Shown: in pieces, positions 60,304-64,000 of the stretch
Numbering within the stretch: the first letter of the stretch is position 1
Layout: every line of letters begins with the position of its first letter
Position numbers and translations under genes: made by a program
NCBI RefSeq assembly: GCF_000756815.1
Contig: NZ_CCVW01000001.1
Coordinates: forward strand, 1,044,001-1,108,000
DNA: 64,000 bases
From: Legionella massiliensis
GTDB lineage: Bacteria; Pseudomonadota; Gammaproteobacteria; Legionellales; Legionellaceae
Reading direction: 5' to 3'
The notes under the pieces: model-generated
What the model was told of the DNA's origin: nothing
Seen by the model: only the letters and a program-made list of their open reading frames with translations
Databases searched by the model: none

Positions 60304-60658
60304 GAGGCTCTCCAACAGATTTATTCTTTTGCCATCGACCCTGATAATGAATCCAGGGTGATTGTTTGAACCTTAATCGCACCATCCATAGAATTGTTTT
60401 CTTCATGACATAACCATAGGGTTTACCTGCTTTTACGCGGGCAACAACTTTAGGCCAGATGGTAATGGAGAGAATGAACCCCACCACAAAACCGATGCAG
60501 CCTGAGGCCAGCGAAAACCCAATCAAAAGTCCAAAAAGGACAAATAACAGGGCGGTAACTGGTGTTGTAGTGATGACTATCCAAAACAATTCCCTCAGAC
60601 TTAAGCCTTTCCAGGCTGGGAAGTCATGCGACAGATGGCGCGAAGAAGGCTGACTCAT
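60296..60658 (-). CDS. TraL-like membrane protein (DUF3487/TIGR03750)
   Basis: 120 aa with two central membrane helices (about 30-50 and 52-74), an N-terminal polar tail and a basic C-terminus ending in a T-V-type strand. Position and size match the DUF3487 protein of GI-type clusters. aggaggtg lies 5-9 bases before the ATG. Confidence 0.8.
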   Translation of the reverse strand: MSQPSSRHLSHDFPAWKGLSLRELFWIVITTTPVTALLFVLFGLLIGFSLASGCIGFVVGFILSITIWPKVVARVKAGKPYGYVMKKTILWMVRLRFKQSPWIHYQGRWQKNKSVGEPHV

Positions 60659-60669
60659 CGTTTCACCTC

Positions 60670-61035
60670 CTATATTTTAAATTTGGTAATCATGGTGTAG
60701 CCCACATAACCAGAAGCAATGCTGATGGCCAAATAGGTGATACCCATTACCGCAAAAGTCCCAAAGGCCACCATGGAGCCTTCGTTCTTTTTAGACTCCT
60801 CTATGCCGTGCTGCACGGTGGTAATGAACTTGATAAAGGTCACCACAGCAGTGATGAACAGCAATAAGCCCAAGCCTTGTTTGACATAGTTTCCAGTCAC
60901 CGACATCATGTTTTTCGAACCATCGCCGATGTTGTCGGCATCGGAAATTTTCGGGAACCAGTTATCAGCCAGCAAGACTGGGGCATAAAGCAGGTTGACT
61001 GCACCAAGATAAATTGAACGAAGCATTGATTTCAT
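60670..61035 (-). CDS. Small membrane protein (DUF2976/TIGR03745), pilin-like
   Basis: 121 aa with a signal-like start (L-R-S-I-Y-L-G-A-V-N-L-L-Y-A-P-V) and two membrane helices. Such proteins occupy the pilin position in GI-type T4SS operons. aaggag is 7 bases before the ATG. Whether it is the pilus subunit is inference. Confidence 0.78.
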   Translation of the reverse strand: MKSMLRSIYLGAVNLLYAPVLLADNWFPKISDADNIGDGSKNMMSVTGNYVKQGLGLLLFITAVVTFIKFITTVQHGIEESKKNEGSMVAFGTFAVMGITYLAISIASGYVGYTMITKFKI

Positions 61036-61298
61036 GTTGTCTCCTTAACGAATAAAATCAGAATAAAAAGCATCAAGCCAATCACTAATCGGACTAGCCT
61101 TGAACCCAGGCGCAGCATATATCCATGCTGCTGTTTTTCTTCATCGCCCATCATGTGGTTTACAGACCACATCACCGCTAATATCACCAAAGCGATGGCG
61201 ATAAAGCGGATACTGCCGGAAAAGACCTGTGCCGTGATGTTGTTGCTGGCCTGTTTAAAGGTGGTGGCAAATAGTCTGGCGATTTCGTCTTTACTCAT
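61032..61298 (-). CDS. Small membrane protein (DUF3262/TIGR03758)
   Basis: 88 aa with two hydrophobic helices (about 28-46 and 68-84). Adjacent to the pilin-like gene with a 4-bp overlap; the pair is constant in GI-type systems. Function is unknown within the channel or pilus base. Confidence 0.78.
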   Translation of the reverse strand: MSKDEIARLFATTFKQASNNITAQVFSGSIRFIAIALVILAVMWSVNHMMGDEEKQQHGYMLRLGSRLVRLVIGLMLFILILFVKETT

Positions 61299-61624
61299 TA
61301 GGGTTTCCTCACAAAGTCCATTTCTAGGGGTTTAATCTTGCGAGGAGCAATGATTGGCTGGTTGATGTAATCAATCAGCTCATTGCGGATATTTAATAAA
61401 TCTTCCCTAACCCCTGCATGATGCTGACCTTGAGCATCTTCAAATCCCTCAATTTGCAATTGGATTCTGGTGTTAGGGGTGAGTTGGGTTTGTGCTTCAT
61501 CCAGTAAAGGCATGATGGCGTTAATTTGGTTAATGATGCGTACCAGGGTTTCGTTTAAATCTGGGTTATTTGCCCAGCTGTTGAGGCTTAGAATCATCAG
61601 GGTTAAGTAAAGCAATCGTTTCAT
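61298..61624 (-). CDS. RAQPRD-family secreted protein
   Basis: 108 aa with a signal peptide (L-Y-L-T-L-M-I-L-S-L-N-S-W-A). The conserved helical hairpin ends L-N-I-R-N-E-L-I-D-Y-I-N, followed by I-A-P-R, the position of the R-A-Q-P-R-D motif, here degenerate. TIGR01690 proteins are always found in these operons; function is unknown. Directly follows the previous gene. Confidence 0.75.
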   Translation of the reverse strand: MKRLLYLTLMILSLNSWANNPDLNETLVRIINQINAIMPLLDEAQTQLTPNTRIQLQIEGFEDAQGQHHAGVREDLLNIRNELIDYINQPIIAPRKIKPLEMDFVRKP

Positions 61625-61633
61625 GGTTTCTCC

Positions 61634-62266
61634 CTATAAATACTTTTTAAAGCGGCTGGCGGTCATTGCCACCATTAAACCCATAGCTAAGCTGATGGGA
61701 ACAAAGACATAAGCCGGTGTAATGCTAACTGGCACCGCAAGCCAAAGCATCAGCAAGATAACCAGCAGTTTTTTCAAATAATGATTAAGGCGGTGAAAAA
61801 TATAAGAAGACTCTCGGCCTAAACAGGCGGTGCGAATAGCTCTTTGATTAAGCCCGTCAACCAGGCCTGCCGTCATGGTTAATGCAAATAGAGGCAGGGC
61901 AGCGAATAGGATAATTAATTTGATCAAAAGGCATTGGCTGGCGAGTACAACCAGTTGTATAAATTGTTGTATTTTTACCAGAAGATCGGCTGCAAATTCA
62001 TTGAGGGTGAATTTATTCAAGTAGGGGATGATTAGAAGCCAGCTTGGTTTGGCTTCAAGAGGCAGAGCCGCAAGTAGTGAGCCTTGGTAAACCGGTGTAA
62101 TCGCTTCTCTTTGGGTATTTACTAAGGCAGTTACAGTATCGAGGGCAGCAGGATAGCCATAGAGCAGCCATTGGCTGATAGCCCATAGAATGAGAGCCAA
62201 CCAGCCCAGAAATAAAACCAGGAACAGTTGCAGGGTTAATTGCCGGGAATATTGTTTTACTGCCAT
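61634..62266 (-). CDS. DUF4400/TIGR03747 membrane protein
   Basis: 210 aa with four hydrophobic segments (about 12-30, 100-125, 160-178 and 183-200) and a periplasmic loop with E-A-K-P-S-W-L-L. It matches DUF4400 proteins of integrating elements. Its start overlaps the previous gene by 10 bp. Role is unknown. Confidence 0.78.
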   Translation of the reverse strand: MAVKQYSRQLTLQLFLVLFLGWLALILWAISQWLLYGYPAALDTVTALVNTQREAITPVYQGSLLAALPLEAKPSWLLIIPYLNKFTLNEFAADLLVKIQQFIQLVVLASQCLLIKLIILFAALPLFALTMTAGLVDGLNQRAIRTACLGRESSYIFHRLNHYLKKLLVILLMLWLAVPVSITPAYVFVPISLAMGLMVAMTASRFKKYL

Positions 62267-62688
62267 ACAGCCCCCTCAGCAATGATCAAGGGGTAATGGT
62301 GCTCTTTTATAAAGTCCAACAGGGGATCAATATTGACTGGCAGCAAAGGTAATTTGAATTTGTTCTGTAATGCAACTATGGTTTGAAAATCGTTGACATT
62401 TGTGATGAATCCCAACGCTTGCATAGATTTTAATTCTTCTTGGTGAGCTTCTAACCATTGGTAGGAAAGCCTGTCCGCCCCTATGATAAATAGGTTCATA
62501 TTCAATAAGTTTTTCGGGATATCTTTGCGGGTTACTTTACCGACAGTAGCCTTGCTCTTGGCTGGAACTCCGATTGGGCTTGATAAGTTGAGCTTCATGG
62601 CATTATCAGATTGAGCCACTGTTAAGGGGATGACATTCATGCAATGGGCATGGAAAGAAACGATTAATAAGAGCAAAATTCGCAACAT
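62257..62688 (-). CDS. Integrating conjugative element protein PFL_4695-like
   Basis: 143 aa from the ATG at 62688, coupled to the upstream stop by ATGA. A signal peptide (L-R-I-L-L-L-L-I-V-S-F-H-A-H-C) is followed by a compact domain with N-L-F-I-I-G-A-D and L-Y-Q-type pattern L-S-Y-Q-W-L. Corresponds to TIGR03765; function is unknown. Confidence 0.75.
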   Translation of the reverse strand: MLRILLLLIVSFHAHCMNVIPLTVAQSDNAMKLNLSSPIGVPAKSKATVGKVTRKDIPKNLLNMNLFIIGADRLSYQWLEAHQEELKSMQALGFITNVNDFQTIVALQNKFKLPLLPVNIDPLLDFIKEHHYPLIIAEGAVWQ

Positions 62689-63509
62689 CAAAATCTCCCC
62701 AAATCGACAATCTGAGAAGTCTTGCCATTGGATAACAGCAGCAAGGGCGTTTGTTTTTTATCGAGTTTTAATGCTTCAAATTGTTGCTGGCCTGGATTTA
62801 GGGTTATTTGATGGCTATTTACCAGGCTGATTGGGATTTGATGCCGATTTGCCCATAGCTGGATTGCAGCTTTATTCATATCCAGAAAAAATAGGTTTAA
62901 TTGGGTGTTAGGTTTGCGGTTTATGGCATCAATCAGCTGCATGAGGATGGTGGTAACTGGATCGTCAGGGCTTATAAAGAAATACAGTACCTCGCCTTCT
63001 TTAAGTTCAATGGGATGGTGGGCATAAGGGGAGTAGGGCGAGGGATCAAAATCGCCAACCACAGGGACATCTTTAAATAACTGATTGTAGGCCTTGTAAA
63101 AGGCATTATTCCAGGCAATGTTTTGTGCCACTTTCTGGGCTTCTTGTTGGGCTGCCAGTTCGGCAAAATGATTGCGTTCAGAGTCATTTCTGGCATTAAG
63201 TCCAAGGATATCGACAGGGGTCATGCGCAGTTCTTTATAATAAATACCGCTCCTGCTTTGCATTAATTGCAGATAGCGTTTTTCTTCTGATTCATTTAGC
63301 CCCCAAACTAAAGCTTCTTGTTTTTGTGCTTCATTCAGTTGAAATTCTTTACTATTAATCACTTCATCCTGAAGTTCAGTCAGTCCTGCCTTAGCCAAGG
63401 CATTGTCTGCCGTTTGCATAGACGGGTTTACCAGGCCTGGAATATATAATCCTGCCATGGCTTGCTGGCCTAGTAATAGGCCTAAGGTGAGGGTGGTCAG
63501 CCTATTCAT
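62688..63509 (-). CDS. Integrating conjugative element protein PFL_4693-like (TIGR03759)
   Basis: 273 aa. A signal peptide (L-T-L-G-L-L-L-G-Q-Q-A-M-A) precedes W-G-L-N-E-S-E-E-K-R-Y, M-T-P-V-D-I-L-G-L-N-A-R and R-N-H-F-A-E-L-A, the diagnostic blocks of TIGR03759. The C-terminal half resembles a thioredoxin-like fold without C-x-x-C. It is periplasmic. Confidence 0.8.
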   Translation of the reverse strand: MNRLTTLTLGLLLGQQAMAGLYIPGLVNPSMQTADNALAKAGLTELQDEVINSKEFQLNEAQKQEALVWGLNESEEKRYLQLMQSRSGIYYKELRMTPVDILGLNARNDSERNHFAELAAQQEAQKVAQNIAWNNAFYKAYNQLFKDVPVVGDFDPSPYSPYAHHPIELKEGEVLYFFISPDDPVTTILMQLIDAINRKPNTQLNLFFLDMNKAAIQLWANRHQIPISLVNSHQITLNPGQQQFEALKLDKKQTPLLLLSNGKTSQIVDLGRF

Positions 63510-64000
63510 TGCCCACCTCTTGTTGAGTCAAGTGAATCAGGACATGGGCTTTCTCTACATTCTCAAATTCGATGGTTTGCTTGGCAAAATTGATATCCAG
63601 AATTTTCCATCCGGCCAAGGAATCTCCTTTCTCAAGGGCTTTAGTTTTATAATCGTAAGCAACCGAAGCGACTGAAACTTCCTGTATGCTGTCTATGCTT
63701 AAAACTTTAAAAGGAAGAGCGCTTGCAGGCAGCATTTTAACTGGCTGCTTTTGGCTATCTAAATGCTTCAGTAATTCCTGGATGCCATCGAGTTGGCTTT
63801 TAATGGCGGCTTGTTCAGTTGAAAACAATTCACCTAATTGATGGTCGTCCTTGTTTTGCATTTGCTGGATAAAGTCCCCCAGCTGTTTGATATGGTCAGT
63901 AATGGGGGAAAGATCAGGCTGTTGGGTAGGTTTATTTAATTGCGACTCAATGGTTGTCAGTTTTTGTTCCAGGCCATTTAGGTTGTTATTAGAGGATGAA
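63502..64000 (-). CDS. Coiled-coil pilus/transfer protein, 5' end outside window
   Basis: The frame is open to base 64000, so the start lies beyond the window. The visible part begins with an Asn/Ser-rich run and a coiled coil (L-E-Q-K-L-T-T-I-E-S-Q-L), then a small beta domain with V-A-Y-D-Y-K-T-K-A-L-E-K-G-D-S-L-A-G-W, which resembles PilP-like domains that bind secretins. It overlaps the TIGR03759 gene by 8 bp. Probably links inner membrane and outer pore; inference. Confidence 0.6.
   Translation of the reverse strand, partial: SSSNNNLNGLEQKLTTIESQLNKPTQQPDLSPITDHIKQLGDFIQQMQNKDDHQLGELFSTEQAAIKSQLDGIQELLKHLDSQKQPVKMLPASALPFKVLSIDSIQEVSVASVAYDYKTKALEKGDSLAGWKILDINFAKQTIEFENVEKAHVLIHLTQQEVGNE

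Overview
The window is AT-rich and reads as the flexible genome of a Legionella-like gammaproteobacterium. The main reasons are several large soluble proteins that look like Dot/Icm-type effectors (a possible cysteine protease, a HAD-domain protein and a DXD glycosyltransferase), a tRNA-Met att site used by tandem islands, and an MPF-G ('GI-type', PFL_46xx/47xx-like) conjugation cluster as found on Legionella integrative elements. Genus assignment is inference; no rRNA or housekeeping marker lies in the window.

Region 1 (1-29.6 kb) is an accessory zone with many broken genes. It holds a 5'-cut effector-like gene, a GlcG/HbpS protein, a toxin-antitoxin-like winged-helix/nucleotidyltransferase pair whose second gene is fused by deletion to a broken metallophosphoesterase, a PLP aminotransferase with a short UPF0158 gene, an MTA/SAH-nucleosidase-like protein and a patatin lipase. 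Next is a cold-adaptation-like group: acyl desaturase, RRM RNA-binding protein with an apparent ACG start, zinc-ribbon protein and two cold-shock proteins with long leaders. A complete IS1111-type element, a HAD protein, an IS6 remnant and an operon for a fatty acyl-AMP ligase plus an ACP-alpha-oxoamine synthase fusion follow. A glycosyltransferase gene sits among several MITE-like repeats, then come a decayed YhcG-type nuclease, a decayed transporter, an MFS transporter and unknown proteins.

Region 2 (29.7-40.1 kb) is an island of about 10 kb bounded by direct repeats of about 275 bp, each containing the 3' half of a tRNA-Met(CAU). It carries a truncated Abi gene, a giant secreted adhesin (ten Ig-like repeats plus an L-type-lectin-like domain), IS1 and ISL3 elements, a VOC protein and an integrase beheaded by the ISL3 insertion.

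Region 3 (40.1-64 kb) is one end of an integrative conjugative element. Next to the tRNA repeat lies a two-gene module matching type II Thoeris (TIR protein plus membrane-macro protein), transcribed toward the att site behind ardA and ssb. Two GNAT acetyltransferases, a P-loop protein and two overlapping tyrosine-recombinase-like genes (one lacking the catalytic arginine context) follow, then an intergenic segment with three strong tandem hairpins, an HNH endonuclease, and a leftward transfer operon (TraD, TraG-like, TraU-like, TraC-like ATPase, lipoprotein, TraB/K/E-like and small membrane proteins) that runs out of the window on the right.

Together, region 3 encodes mating-pair formation, coupling, recombination and defence or counter-defence (Thoeris, ArdA, HNH); region 2 is an older, partly decayed relative integrated at the same tRNA site; region 1 records repeated transposon traffic.
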